DNA from: Amycolatopsis solani
Lineage (GTDB): Bacteria; Actinomycetota; Actinomycetes; Mycobacteriales; Pseudonocardiaceae
Direction: 5' to 3'
Length of the DNA stretch: 64,000 nucleotides
Assembly: GCF_033441515.1 (NCBI RefSeq)
Contig: NZ_JAWQJT010000003.1
Span: 1,984,001-2,048,000 of the forward strand
The notes beneath the pieces were generated by a model. That model saw only the letters and a list, made by a program, of their open reading frames with translations, made no database searches and had not been told where the DNA came from. Shown in pieces: positions 1-9,998 of this stretch. A program made the translations under genes and the position numbers. Numbering within the stretch: the first letter of the stretch is position 1; every line of letters starts with the position of its first letter.

Positions 1-320
1 AGCGCGTTGACCGTCATCTTGCGGTCGGTCGGGCCGGTGATCTCGACGCGGCGGTCTTCGAGGCCCGGCGCCGTCGGCGCGACGTGCCACGACTCGTCGT
101 CGCGGATCCGGCGCGTCTCGGGCAGGAAGCCGAGCGGCTTCTCGCCGGACTGCAGTTCCTCGCGCCGCACGCGGCGGGCGTCGAGCAGCTCGCGCCGGCG
201 ACCGGCGAACGTGTTGTCCAGCTTGGCCAGGAAGTCGAGTGCCGCCGGGGTCAGGATCTCCGCGGCCCGGCCCTCGACCGGCCCGGTGACCTCGATGCGG
301 TAGTTCAGCCGATCAACCAT
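1..320 (-). CDS. aceB: Malate synthase A, N-terminal part (runs off left edge)
   Basis: Condenses glyoxylate with acetyl-CoA to malate, the second step of the glyoxylate shunt, in the cytosol. Only the first 106 residues are in the window; the gene continues beyond base 1. Translation from the ATG at 320 begins MVDRLNYRIEVTGPV and contains AALDFLAKLDNTFAGRR and FLPETRRIRDD, segments typical of the N-terminus of class A malate synthases. GGAGG lies seven bases before the ATG, which fixes the start. It is downstream of aceA on the same strand with a 95-base gap that holds a strong hairpin, so the two genes may be differentially expressed within one shunt locus. Identification rests on recognised N-terminal sequence only, since the catalytic core is not visible. 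Confidence 0.88.
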   Translation of the reverse strand, partial: MVDRLNYRIEVTGPVEGRAAEILTPAALDFLAKLDNTFAGRRRELLDARRVRREELQSGEKPLGFLPETRRIRDDESWHVAPTAPGLEDRRVEITGPTDRKMTVNA

Positions 321-366
321 GGGGTGCCTCCACGAGCTGTGCAGGGAAGGAAAAGAAGGGAGGGAC

Positions 367-407
367 GCGGCCTGACGACGACGAGGGGGGTGACGTCGTC
401 AGGCCGC
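367..407 (-). terminator. Perfect 14-bp inverted repeat between aceA and aceB
   Basis: Arms at 367-380 and 394-407 (GCGGCCTGACGACG and its exact complement) enclose a 13-base loop. It starts nine bases after the aceA stop. No U-tract follows on the minus strand, so it may be a factor-dependent or leaky terminator, or an mRNA-stabilising hairpin between aceA and aceB. Confidence 0.6.
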
Positions 408-415
408 GGCCGGGA

Positions 416-1696
<1,281 letters not shown>

Positions 1697-1710
1697 CGGT
1701 ACTCCCGGTG

Positions 1711-1849
1711 TTGCGAAGTTTGCGATTGCTCGCCTTGCCTGGTCTGACCCTCACACGCCAGGGGAAATCCAGTCCAGTTGGCCAATTTGCCAATTTGTGC
1801 GAAGGGTACGTACGCTCTTTGCAAAGGTTGCGAATCGTCCGGTTCGCAA
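1711..1849. promoter_or_regulatory. aceA/ramB intergenic operator cluster
   Basis: The 228-base divergent intergenic region contains a perfect palindrome CTTTGCAAAG (1817-1826), an inverted repeat TTGCGAA (1828-1834) / TTCGCAA (1843-1849), another TTGCGAA at 1711-1717 immediately followed by TTTGCGA at 1719-1725, and two TTTGC/TTTGTGCGAA copies around 1786-1802. C. glutamicum RamB is known to bind a motif containing CTTTGCAAA, so these are likely RamB sites controlling both aceA and the regulator; binding is inferred. Confidence 0.7.
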
Positions 1850-1924
1850 GTGATCGAAAATCCGCGTTCTTGACCGTTCACGTAACCGTTCAGGGCCGGA
1901 AACCTTCCGGGAAGGAGGGCTCGA

Positions 1925-3349
1925 ATGGAGAAGACTTTCGCCGGCGCGCGGTTGCGGCACCTCCGCGAAAGCCGCTCGATGAGCCAGGCCGACCTGGCCC
2001 GTGTGCTGGAGATCTCACCCAGCTACCTCAACCAGATCGAGCACAACTCGCGTCCGCTGACCGTCCCCGTGCTGCTGCGGATCACGCAGGCCTTCGGCGT
2101 CGACACCGAGTTCTTCGCCAACAACGACACCTCCCGGCTGGTCGCCGACGTCAAGGAAGCGCTGCTCGACGAGGTGCTCGGCGTCGACGTCACCACCGGC
2201 GAGCTCAACGACCTGGCCACGAACCTGCCGGCCATCGCGCAGGCGCTGGTCAAGCTGCACCGCAGCTACCGCAACGCCGTCGAGAGCACCGCCGCGCTGA
2301 CCACGGAAAACGGCCTGGGCCTGCACGGCAGCGCCGCCGCGCCGCTGCCGCACGAGGAGGTCCGCGACTTCTTCTACGAGCGCGAGAACTACGTCGCCGA
2401 GCTGGACGAACGCGCCGAGAAGATGGCCGCGGAGATCCCGCTGCAGCGCGGTCAGGTACTGGGCTCGCTGAAGGAACGGCTTTGGCAGCGCTACGGCGTC
2501 GAGGTGACCAGCGACGGCCTCGACGAATCCGCCGGTCAGCAGCACCGCTACGAGCCGGTGACGCGGGTGCTGCGACTGGCGCCGAGCCTGCGGGTCGGGC
2601 AGCAGGCGTTCCGGATGGCATCGCAGATCGCGCTGCTCGAGTACGACGACCTGATCACCGAGCTGGCCGACTCGTGGGCGTTCTCCGGCCCGGCCGCGCG
2701 CTCGCTCGGCCGCGTCGGCCTGGCGAACTACTTCGCCGGGGCGCTGATCCTGCCCTACGGGCCGTTCCTGGCGACGGCCGAACGGTTCCGCTACGACATC
2801 GAGCGGCTCTGCGACCACTTCGGCGTCGGCTTCGAGACCGTGTGCCACCGGCTGTCCACGTTGCAGCGTCCGAAGCAGCGCGGGGTGCCGTTCTCGTTCG
2901 TGCGGGTGGACCGGGCCGGGAACATGTCGAAGCGGCAGTCCGCGGCCGGGTTCCACTTCTCCCGCGTCGGCGGGGCCTGCCCGCTGTGGAACATCTACGA
3001 GGCGTTCACCCAGCCGGGCAAGATCCTCACCCAGATCGCGACCCTGCCCGACGGCAAAAGCTACTTCTGGATCGCGCGCACGATCTCGCGCAACATCGGC
3101 GGCTACGGCAGCCCCGGCAAGACGTTCACCGTGGGACTGGGCTGCGAACTCCGCCACGCGGGCCGGCTCGTCTACTCGACGGGCCTGGACCTGGACGAGC
3201 CCGCCGCGGCGACGCCGATCGGGATGGGCTGCAAAGTCTGCGAACGCCCGGCGTGCTCGCAACGCGCGTTCCCGACGATCGGCAAGCAGCTGACCGTGGA
3301 CGAGAACACCAGCACGTTCGTCCCCTACCCGGCCGTGCCGAAGGGGTGA
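1925..3349 (+). CDS. ramB: RamB-type short-chain fatty-acyl regulator
   Basis: A transcription factor of the RamB/Rv0465c family, which controls acetate and propionate metabolism including isocitrate lyase. The 474-residue product has an N-terminal XRE helix-turn-helix (about residues 8-62, with SQADLARVLEISPSYLNQIE), a long central domain, and a C-terminal cysteine cluster GMGCKVCERPACSQ at 433-446 (Cys436, 439, 444), a hallmark of the C-terminal domain in this family. The ATG at 1925 follows GGAAGGAGGG. It is divergent from aceA, and the spacer carries RamB-like palindromes, so autoregulation and control of aceA are likely. Convergent with the antiporter gene, only three bases separating the stops. 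Function assigned from family and context. Confidence 0.9.
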   Translation: MEKTFAGARLRHLRESRSMSQADLARVLEISPSYLNQIEHNSRPLTVPVLLRITQAFGVDTEFFANNDTSRLVADVKEALLDEVLGVDVTTGELNDLATNLPAIAQALVKLHRSYRNAVESTAALTTENGLGLHGSAAAPLPHEEVRDFFYERENYVAELDERAEKMAAEIPLQRGQVLGSLKERLWQRYGVEVTSDGLDESAGQQHRYEPVTRVLRLAPSLRVGQQAFRMASQIALLEYDDLITELADSWAFSGPAARSLGRVGLANYFAGALILPYGPFLATAERFRYDIERLCDHFGVGFETVCHRLSTLQRPKQRGVPFSFVRVDRAGNMSKRQSAAGFHFSRVGGACPLWNIYEAFTQPGKILTQIATLPDGKSYFWIARTISRNIGGYGSPGKTFTVGLGCELRHAGRLVYSTGLDLDEPAAATPIGMGCKVCERPACSQRAFPTIGKQLTVDENTSTFVPYPAVPKG

Positions 3350-3352
3350 CGA

Positions 3353-5023
3353 TCAGTCAGCCGGCTTGCCGCGCATCTCGAGCGCGATCTGCGTCGCGTC
3401 CAGGTTGACCAGCGCGTTCGCCAGGACGTCGGCGTCGAACGTGCCGTTGTCGCGGGCGTCGAGCAGGGCGGTGCGCTGCTTGTCCAGGATCGTCAGCTGG
3501 TAGCGCATCGCCGCGTCGAAGTCCGCCTGGACCGGATCGCCTTCGCGCTTCGGCGGCTTCGGGACGTCTTCCACGCTCGAACGCAGCAGCTCGAAGATCT
3601 GGGTCCGCTCGGCCTCGGCCTGCTTCGCGGCGGCGGCCTGGTCGATTTTCGGCGAAAGCCGGCGCAGCAGCCAGCCGATCGTGCCGCCCTGCAGCAGCAG
3701 CGACAGGATCGCCACGGCGAACGCGATGAGCACGAGCGCCGAGCGTTGCGGGGTGTCCTCGGGCAGGGTCTGCGCCGCGGCCACGGTCACCGCGCCGCGC
3801 ATGCCCGCCCACACGACGACGACGCCTTCGCGCCACCCGAGCGGTTGACGCAGGAAGTACTCGACGGTGGCCAGCCCCCGCGTGACCCTGGTCGAAAACC
3901 GGTCGAGGTCCCGCTCCGACACCTTGCGCCCGCGCGAGTTGGCCGCCTCGAACGCCCGCTGCTTGCCTTCCGGCGTGCTCATCCGCTCCGACATGTCCTG
4001 CAGCCGGGGCTGCAGGCGTTCGCCGTGCCGGACCCGCGCGATCAGGTACTTGAGCAGCGGGGCGACGTAGGCCGCGCGCACCAGCACGGTCAGCGCGAGC
4101 GCGATGGCCGCGACGACCACGGCGGCGCCGACCCCGCCGTGGTCGTGCTGCACGTTCGCCACGATGGCCTTGATCTGCAGGCCCATGGTCAGGAACACCG
4201 CGCCCTCGAGGACGAGCTCCACCGTCCGCCAGTTCTGCGCGTCGGACAGGCGGTTGCGCGGCGAGAGCTCCCGCGGTGCGCGGATGCCCGTGACCAGGCC
4301 CGCGACCACCGCCGCCACCAAGCCGGACGCCCCGAGCAGCGTGGCAGGCAGGGAAGCGGCGAACGGGACCGCGAACGAAATGACCGTGTTGACGGTCGAG
4401 TCGGTCACGCGCCGCCGGATCAGCAGGTTGAGCCGTCCCACGGCCCAGCCCAGCACGCCCGCGACGGCGACCGAGTAGGCGAACGTGCCGAGCGCGCCCC
4501 AGAAGGAGAACGACGCGGCCGTCGCGACGATCGCCGTCCGCAGCACGACCAGCGCGGTCGCGTCGTTGAGCAGGCTCTCCCCGTCGAGGATCGCCACGAC
4601 GCGCTGGGACGACGACGTCTGCTTCACGATCGATGTCGCGACGGCGTCGGTCGGGCTGATGATCGCGCCGAGCGCGACGCCCCACGCGAATCCGAGATCG
4701 GGCAGGACCAGCGCGAAGAACAGGCCGAGCACCAGCGAACTGCCCACTACGAGCAGCACCGACAGCCCGCTGATCGCGCCGAACTCCCGCCGGAAGTTCA
4801 TCGCGGGCATCGACACCGCGGCCGAGTAGAGCAGCGGCGGCAGGACGCCTTCGAGGATCCACTCGGGCTCGATGTGCGCCGAGGAGAACAGGGGCAGCAG
4901 GCTCGCGGCCACCCCGAGCACCACCAGCACGAGCGGCGCGGCGACCCCCAGCCGCGGACCGACGACGGTGGCGGCGGCGATCACGAGGAAGCCGGTCACG
5001 AGCACGACGAGCAGTTCCGTCAC
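3353..5023 (-). CDS. Na+/H+ antiporter, CPA1/NhaP type
   Basis: Integral-membrane monovalent cation/proton exchanger for pH and sodium homeostasis. The 556-residue protein has about a dozen hydrophobic segments in residues 1-430, with family motifs SPTDAVA at 123-129 and GESLLNDATA at 148-157 carrying the ion-binding Asn-Asp pair. The last roughly 130 residues are a charged cytoplasmic tail typical of long actinobacterial members. The start is GTG at 5023 (VTELLVVLV). It is transcribed alone; the upstream sigma operon ends 49 bases before it and could read through. Ion selectivity cannot be told from sequence. Confidence 0.92.
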   Translation of the reverse strand: MTELLVVLVTGFLVIAAATVVGPRLGVAAPLVLVVLGVAASLLPLFSSAHIEPEWILEGVLPPLLYSAAVSMPAMNFRREFGAISGLSVLLVVGSSLVLGLFFALVLPDLGFAWGVALGAIISPTDAVATSIVKQTSSSQRVVAILDGESLLNDATALVVLRTAIVATAASFSFWGALGTFAYSVAVAGVLGWAVGRLNLLIRRRVTDSTVNTVISFAVPFAASLPATLLGASGLVAAVVAGLVTGIRAPRELSPRNRLSDAQNWRTVELVLEGAVFLTMGLQIKAIVANVQHDHGGVGAAVVVAAIALALTVLVRAAYVAPLLKYLIARVRHGERLQPRLQDMSERMSTPEGKQRAFEAANSRGRKVSERDLDRFSTRVTRGLATVEYFLRQPLGWREGVVVVWAGMRGAVTVAAAQTLPEDTPQRSALVLIAFAVAILSLLLQGGTIGWLLRRLSPKIDQAAAAKQAEAERTQIFELLRSSVEDVPKPPKREGDPVQADFDAAMRYQLTILDKQRTALLDARDNGTFDADVLANALVNLDATQIALEMRGKPAD

Positions 5024-5072
5024 GCACCCACCCTGGCAGATCGCCGCCCACCGTCCACTCGGGACCGGCCGG

Positions 5073-6059
5073 TCAGCCGATCACGTGCGGGGTCCACTTC
5101 GTTTCGTCGAGTCCCAGCAGGGTGATCCGGCTCAGGAGCTCTTTGGGCGTGATGCCCGCGGCCTGTTCCTTGTCGATCGAGACGCAGGCCTCCAGCCCGT
5201 TCTTCTTCACGCACTTGGGCACGCCGAGGCCGTCCTTGCTCGTGGCGCCCGGCGGGGCGACGTTGATCGTGACCAGCGCACCGTTCGCCGAGTACTGCAG
5301 CACCAGCTTCCAGGGCACGCGGTCCTGGTCCGGGCGCCGCGACGTGTAGGCGTCGGACAGGTGGAACGACGGCGGCAGGCTCGAGATGCGCAGCGGCAGC
5401 GGCACGCCCCGGTTCGCGAACGTCGCCTCTTCGGCCACCCGCACCAGCGCCTGCTGCAGGTCGGGCCGGGCGAGGTAGTAGGTGTGCAACTGCGCCCAGC
5501 GGCCGTCGGCGGTCGGCCAGCGCAGGTAGCTGTCGCCGTGGTTGAGGGGGTCGTTCGCGTCCGCCGTCACCCAGTGGCCGTCGCGGCCGCCCACGCGCTG
5601 GGGGATCGACTTCGGCTCGCCGCTCAGATCCCGCGGCGGGGCCGGCTCCTGGTCCGAGACCGTGAGCCACAACATCGGGGGCAGCTCACCGCGGCCGATG
5701 GCCAGCGCGGTGTCGCCGTGCCCGCCCGCGGCGTACTCGACGCCGGTGACCTCCTCCGGGAGCCAGCCGAAGCTCGCCTTCGCCACCAGCGGGTTGTCGG
5801 TGGGTGCCGGCGCGATGGACTGGGGCTGCGGCTGCTGCTGGACGGCCGGCGGCGCGGGCGCGGGATCGGCCCGGAACACCGACACCGCCGTCAGCCCGCC
5901 GGCGGTCACGACCGCGGCGCAGCCCACGACCAGCGCGGTCGTCCGCGCGCGTCGGCGTCGTCCCCCGATCCGGCGCGCCCGGTCGAGGTCGAGTCGCGGC
6001 GGCGGGGCAGGCACGTCGGCGAGTTCCTTCAGCTTGGTGGCCAGCTCGTGGTCGGTCAT
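5073..6059 (-). CDS. Membrane-anchored partner of SigE-family sigma factor
   Basis: A 328-residue protein with a short cytosolic N-terminus (MTDHELATKLKELADV), one membrane segment at about residues 40-60, and a proline/glutamine-rich linker leading to an extracytoplasmic domain of about 240 residues. It is encoded directly after an ECF-like sigma gene with a 4-base ATGA overlap, the layout of sigma/anti-sigma or sigma/sensor pairs. No zinc-binding HxxxCxxC anti-sigma motif is present in the N-terminus, so calling it an anti-sigma factor would be inference. The extracytoplasmic domain was not recognised. The ATG at 6059 is chosen because of the coupling overlap; a much longer upstream open frame in the same phase is the shadow of other genes. 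Confidence 0.75.
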   Translation of the reverse strand: MTDHELATKLKELADVPAPPPRLDLDRARRIGGRRRRARTTALVVGCAAVVTAGGLTAVSVFRADPAPAPPAVQQQPQPQSIAPAPTDNPLVAKASFGWLPEEVTGVEYAAGGHGDTALAIGRGELPPMLWLTVSDQEPAPPRDLSGEPKSIPQRVGGRDGHWVTADANDPLNHGDSYLRWPTADGRWAQLHTYYLARPDLQQALVRVAEEATFANRGVPLPLRISSLPPSFHLSDAYTSRRPDQDRVPWKLVLQYSANGALVTINVAPPGATSKDGLGVPKCVKKNGLEACVSIDKEQAAGITPKELLSRITLLGLDETKWTPHVIG

Positions 6060-6544
6060 GCTCGTCCCTCCCGGATCGGTTCGCCCAGCAGCTCGCGGAG
6101 CGTCTCCACGGCCTTCGAGGTCTGGCTCTTGACGGTGCCTTCGGAACAGCCGAGCGCCCGCGCGGTCTCCGCGACCGGCAGGTCGCCGAAGTAGCGGAGG
6201 ACGACGGTCGCGCGTTGCCGGGCGGGCAGCCGGTCCAGCGCGGCCCGCAGGTCGAGCGCCGCTTCGACGTCCGATCCGGGCGCGGGCCGCTCGTGCTCGG
6301 TGCCGCGCAGGTCCACCCGCTTCCACCACGACGTCCGCTGTTCGGCGAGGAACGTGTTGACCAGCGTCCGGCGCGCGTAGCCGTCCAGGTTGTCCGCCCG
6401 CGAAGCCCGTGGCCAGTTCGCGTAGAGCCTGGTGATCGCCGACTGCACCAGGTCGTCGGCCCGGTGCCAGTCGCCGCAGAGCAAGTACGCGACCTTGCGC
6501 AGCCAGCCCGCGCGGGCGGTCACGTACTCGGTGAAGTCGTCCAC
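6056..6544 (-). CDS. SigE-family (ECF-like) RNA polymerase sigma factor
   Basis: A 162-residue two-domain sigma factor directing RNA polymerase to an unknown small regulon. Region 2 spans residues 5-75 (AYLLCGDWHRADDLVQSAITRLY) and region 4 residues 100-155 (LPARQRATVVLRYFGDLPVAETARALGCSEGTVKS split across the helix-turn-helix). Length and sequence match the actinobacterial SigE family of stand-alone ECF-like factors. The start GTG at 6544 follows GGATGGGGGA. It is coupled by ATGA overlap to a single-pass membrane protein that probably modulates it. Divergent from ilvA. Confidence 0.9.
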   Translation of the reverse strand: MDDFTEYVTARAGWLRKVAYLLCGDWHRADDLVQSAITRLYANWPRASRADNLDGYARRTLVNTFLAEQRTSWWKRVDLRGTEHERPAPGSDVEAALDLRAALDRLPARQRATVVLRYFGDLPVAETARALGCSEGTVKSQTSKAVETLRELLGEPIREGRA

Positions 6545-6632
6545 CGGCGTCCCCCATCCTGTTCGTCACCCCTTTGATGCGCCCGGGAGCCCGGCAGGTT
6601 GCCCGGGACGCGCGAGTCGTAGATTCATCGGG

Positions 6633-7889
6633 GTGCACGACATCGACACGGTGACCGCGGCGACCATCGAAACGGCCGCCGAGCGGCTGGCCGGGGTGGT
6701 GACCCGGACGCCGCTGGAGCCCAGCGCGCGGCTGTCGTCCCGGGTGGACGCCCAGGTCTGGGTGAAGCGCGAAGACCTGCAGACCGTCCGGTCGTACAAG
6801 ATCCGCGGCGCCTACAACTTCATCGTCCAGCTCGACGAAGCCACCCGCGCCCTCGGGGTCGTCTGCGCCAGCGCGGGCAACCACGCCCAGGGCGTCGCGT
6901 ACGCGTGCCGGCGGCTCGGCGCGAACGGCCGCGTGTACGTCCCGGGCACCACGCCGCGGCAGAAGCGCGAGCGCATCGCGACGCTCGGCGGTGCGCACAT
7001 CGAGGTCATCGTCGTCGGCGAAACGTACGAAGACGCCTTCGCCGCGGCCAACGAGGACGCCCAGCGCACGGGCGCGACGCTGGTACCGGCGTTCGACGAC
7101 GTCCGCACGGTCGCCGGCCAGGGCACGGTCGCGTCCGAGGTGATCGAGCAGCTCGGCTTCGTCCCCGACGTCGTGGTCGTCCCGGTCGGCGGCGGCGGGC
7201 TGCTCGCCGGCGTCGGCAGCTGGCTGCGCGAACGGCACCCGGACGTCCGGGTCGTCGGCGTCGAGCCCGCGGGCGCGGCGTGCATGGCGGCGGCGCTGTC
7301 CGCCGGCCACCCGGTCCGGCTGCCGGAGCTCGACACGTTCGTCGACGGCGCCGCGGTGCGCGAAGCCGGCGCGGTCACTTACCCGCTGATCCGCGACAGC
7401 GGTGCCGAGCTGACCGCGGTCGCCGAGGGCGCGATCTGCACCGAGATGCTCGCGATGTACCAGTCCGACGGCATCATCGCCGAGCCCGCAGGCGCGCTGG
7501 CCGCGGCTTCGCTCGGGTCCGTGGTCCAGGTCGAGCCGGGCCAGACGGTCGTCGTCGTGGTCTCCGGCGGCAACAACGACGTCAGCCGCTACAGCGAGAT
7601 CCTCGAACGCTCGCTGATGCACGAAGGGCTGAAGCACTACTTCCTGGTCGGCTTCCCGCAGGAGCCGGGCGCGCTGCGGCGGTTCCTCGAGCAGGTGCTC
7701 GGCCCCGAGGACGACATCACGCGCTTCGAGTACGTCAAGCGCACGAACCGCGAGATGGGCCCGGCGCTGGTCGGTGTCGAGATCGCGCGGCCGTCCGACC
7801 TGCCCGGACTGCTGGTGCGGATGGCCGCGAGCCCGCTGCAGGTGGAGCGGATCGAGCCGGGCAGCCCCCTGTTCCACTTCCTGCTCTGA
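6633..7889 (+). CDS. ilvA: Threonine ammonia-lyase (threonine dehydratase)
   Basis: PLP enzyme deaminating L-threonine to 2-oxobutyrate, the entry to isoleucine synthesis. The 418-residue product has the PLP lysine in VRSYKIRGAYNF (Lys56), a glycine loop GGGGLLAG near residue 187, and a C-terminal regulatory domain of about 85 residues (EGLKHYFLVGFPQEPGALRR), the short form with a single ACT-like unit. The GTG at 6633 (VHDIDTVTAATIE) is preferred over an upstream in-frame start because homology begins there; its ribosome site is weak. It is divergent from the sigma operon and 21 bases before a NADAR gene on the same strand. Confidence 0.94.
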   Translation: MHDIDTVTAATIETAAERLAGVVTRTPLEPSARLSSRVDAQVWVKREDLQTVRSYKIRGAYNFIVQLDEATRALGVVCASAGNHAQGVAYACRRLGANGRVYVPGTTPRQKRERIATLGGAHIEVIVVGETYEDAFAAANEDAQRTGATLVPAFDDVRTVAGQGTVASEVIEQLGFVPDVVVVPVGGGGLLAGVGSWLRERHPDVRVVGVEPAGAACMAAALSAGHPVRLPELDTFVDGAAVREAGAVTYPLIRDSGAELTAVAEGAICTEMLAMYQSDGIIAEPAGALAAASLGSVVQVEPGQTVVVVVSGGNNDVSRYSEILERSLMHEGLKHYFLVGFPQEPGALRRFLEQVLGPEDDITRFEYVKRTNREMGPALVGVEIARPSDLPGLLVRMAASPLQVERIEPGSPLFHFLL

Positions 7890-7910
7890 GGGTTGTGGTC
7901 CACTAGGCGG

Positions 7911-8480
7911 ATGGTGAAGGTCGACGGGATCCGCAGTGTCGAGGCGTTGCGCGAAAAGGTCCACGAGGGTGCGGAGCCCGAATACCTGCTGTTCTACGGG
8001 CACGCGCCCTCGACGTCCGGGCGGTTGACGGCGAGCTGCCTGAGCCAGTGGTGGCTCGACCCGTTCGAGGACAACGGCGTCAGCTACCCGACGGCCGAGC
8101 ACTACATGATGGCCGCCAAGGCCGACCTGTTCGGCGACCACGAGAAGGCGGAGCTGATCCGGTCGGCGCCCGACCCGAAGACGGCGAAGGTGCTCGGCCG
8201 AGAGGTCGCCGGCTTCGACGCCGCCGTCTGGGAGCGCCACCGCTTCGACATCGCCGTCGACGGCAACCTGGCCAAATTCCGGCAACACCGCGACCTGCGG
8301 CGCTTCCTGCTCGGCACCGGCGACGCGGTCATCGTCGAGGCGTCGAAGAAGGACCTCATCTGGGGCTCGGGCCTCGCCCGCGAGGAGAAGAACGCGACCA
8401 AGCCGGACTACTGGCGCGGGCTGAACCTGCTCGGCTTCGCGCTGATGGAGGTCCGCGAGCAGCTGCGCGCCCGTATCTGA
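7911..8480 (+). CDS. NADAR family protein
   Basis: A 189-residue single-domain NADAR (YbiA-like) protein. Family members are N-glycosidases acting on ADP-ribosylated guanine or on riboflavin-pathway intermediates. Recognisable features are LLFYGHAPSTSG, FLSQW-like CLSQWWLDPFEDNGVSYPTAEHYMMAAKA, the central WERHRFDIAVDGNLAKF and the C-terminal GRGLNLLGFALMEVRE-type segment. The ATG at 7911 is the first start with full homology. It follows ilvA by 21 bases and may be co-transcribed, though no metabolic link is evident. No DarT-like partner is next to it, so a toxin-antitoxin role is not supported by context. Confidence 0.88.
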   Translation: MVKVDGIRSVEALREKVHEGAEPEYLLFYGHAPSTSGRLTASCLSQWWLDPFEDNGVSYPTAEHYMMAAKADLFGDHEKAELIRSAPDPKTAKVLGREVAGFDAAVWERHRFDIAVDGNLAKFRQHRDLRRFLLGTGDAVIVEASKKDLIWGSGLAREEKNATKPDYWRGLNLLGFALMEVREQLRARI

Positions 8481-8481
8481 C

Positions 8482-9912
8482 TCACGGCGTCGGGATCGGC
8501 GCCCCGGCGCACGACGCCGACGTCGTCCGGCCCGTGTCGAAAAAAGTGACAACGGCGTTCGCGCAGGTCAGCGACGACAGCGAGCCATGGACGTCGTCCT
8601 CGATCGTCATGAGTTCGCCGCCGATCCGCTGCCGCATCGCGAGCGCCCAGCCGATCGGCGTGACGGGTTCGAAGGTGTGGCCGACGAGCTGCAGCGGGCT
8701 CTTGCCGGCGGTGAGCGCCCACGGCCGCGCGGGCAGGGGCCAGCCGACGCAGAGCTGTTCGTAGAGGCCGTAGCCGCCCGCGACCGGCAGCCGCTTCATC
8801 CGGTCGAGCCGGTGCTGCCAGACGGTCTCGAAGTCCCGCGGGCTCGGCGACTCGTTGCAGAGCAGAGCGGTCTGCTGGAAGTGGTTGAACGCGTGCGGTT
8901 CGCCGTCCCAGCCGAGCTGCCCGGGTTGCTTCGCACTTTCGGGTGAAGTCGTACCGCCGTCGCGAATCCCGGCGAGCTGCCGGGCCAGACCCGCCCATTC
9001 GCGGCGCGGGTTGGCGAGCATGCCGTTGACGGTCGCGCCGTTCACGTCGCCGCGCGGGTGAGCAGTCAGTTCGGCCCGCAGGTCGAGCAGGGCTTTCGCG
9101 ACGTCCGGCTCCGTGGTCCCAAAACGGTAAATGGTGTCGTACCTGGCGATCCACGAGGCGAAGTCGTGGAAGGTGTTCTCGCCCGCGGTCGCCTGGCCGT
9201 CGTCCATCGCGGTGACGTTCAGGTCCGGCGGCATGACGGAGTCGAGCAGCATCTTGTCGACGTGCTCGTCGAAGAGCGTCCGGTACTGCGCGCCGAGCGC
9301 GGTGCCCCACGAGACGCCGTAGTAGCCGATCTTGTCCTCACCGAGCGCGACGCGAATCCGGTCGAGATCACGAGCGATGGTCGGCGTGGTCAGATTCCGG
9401 ACGAAATCGCGATGGGCGGCGACGCAGCGCCAGTTGGCCCGGGCCGCCCGCTCGGCGGCCTTGCGGGCTTTCTCCTTGTCTGGAACGCCCGGGTCCGGCT
9501 CCTGGACGTCGACGGGACACGGGACGTCGGCGCTGTAGCCGACCCCGCGGGGATCGAACCCGACGAGATCGTGGTGGACGCCGATCCCACCGGCGTGGCT
9601 GTCGGCGATGCTGCGGGGCATGTCGAGGCCGGACTGCCCGGGCCCGCCGGGGTTCAGCAGCACGGCACCGGTCCGCACCCCACCGGCCCGGATCCGGCTG
9701 ACGGCGATGTCGATTTTCGGACCACCCGGGTCGGCGTAGTCGAGCGGGACGGGAACGAGCGCGCATTCGGTGCGCCGGTCCCCGGCATCCCAGCCCTTCG
9801 CGACGGTGGCGCAGAGCTGCCACTCGACCTCACCGGCGGCGGCGACGGCGGGCGCGGCGGGCAGCAGCGCCGCGGCGGCGAGCAGCGGGACGGCGAACCG
9901 GGTGATCGACAT
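8482..9912 (-). CDS. Secreted alpha/beta hydrolase, tripeptidyl-aminopeptidase (SAP) type
   Basis: A 476-residue exported serine hydrolase of the peptidase S33/SAP family that would remove N-terminal peptides outside the cell. The signal peptide is residues 1-26 (MSITRFAVPLLAAAALLPAA). The oxyanion segment LNPGGPGQSG is at 86-95 and the nucleophile Ser201 lies in GYYGVSWGTALG; a TAP-like C-terminal domain with multiple cysteines follows. The ATG at 9912 is chosen because a proper signal peptide starts there; an upstream in-frame extension of 53 residues has no such character. It is convergent with the NADAR gene, one base apart. Confidence 0.85.
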   Translation of the reverse strand: MSITRFAVPLLAAAALLPAAPAVAAAGEVEWQLCATVAKGWDAGDRRTECALVPVPLDYADPGGPKIDIAVSRIRAGGVRTGAVLLNPGGPGQSGLDMPRSIADSHAGGIGVHHDLVGFDPRGVGYSADVPCPVDVQEPDPGVPDKEKARKAAERAARANWRCVAAHRDFVRNLTTPTIARDLDRIRVALGEDKIGYYGVSWGTALGAQYRTLFDEHVDKMLLDSVMPPDLNVTAMDDGQATAGENTFHDFASWIARYDTIYRFGTTEPDVAKALLDLRAELTAHPRGDVNGATVNGMLANPRREWAGLARQLAGIRDGGTTSPESAKQPGQLGWDGEPHAFNHFQQTALLCNESPSPRDFETVWQHRLDRMKRLPVAGGYGLYEQLCVGWPLPARPWALTAGKSPLQLVGHTFEPVTPIGWALAMRQRIGGELMTIEDDVHGSLSSLTCANAVVTFFDTGRTTSASCAGAPIPTP

Positions 9913-9998
9913 GAGGCTCAGGCTGCCGGTCAGGGGTCGGCGCGGAGATCGGCCGATCAGCCGATGCTCACCGCCGAACGGCCGGGATGGCCGCGGTG

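Noticed and set aside
5073..6059. Canonical zinc anti-sigma factor
   Set aside because: The HxxxCxxC motif of ZAS proteins is absent from the cytosolic N-terminus.
5073..8552. A 1159-codon open frame on the minus strand
   Set aside because: Only its last ~328 codons look like a protein; the rest is antisense to ilvA and the NADAR gene and in a frame left open by high GC.
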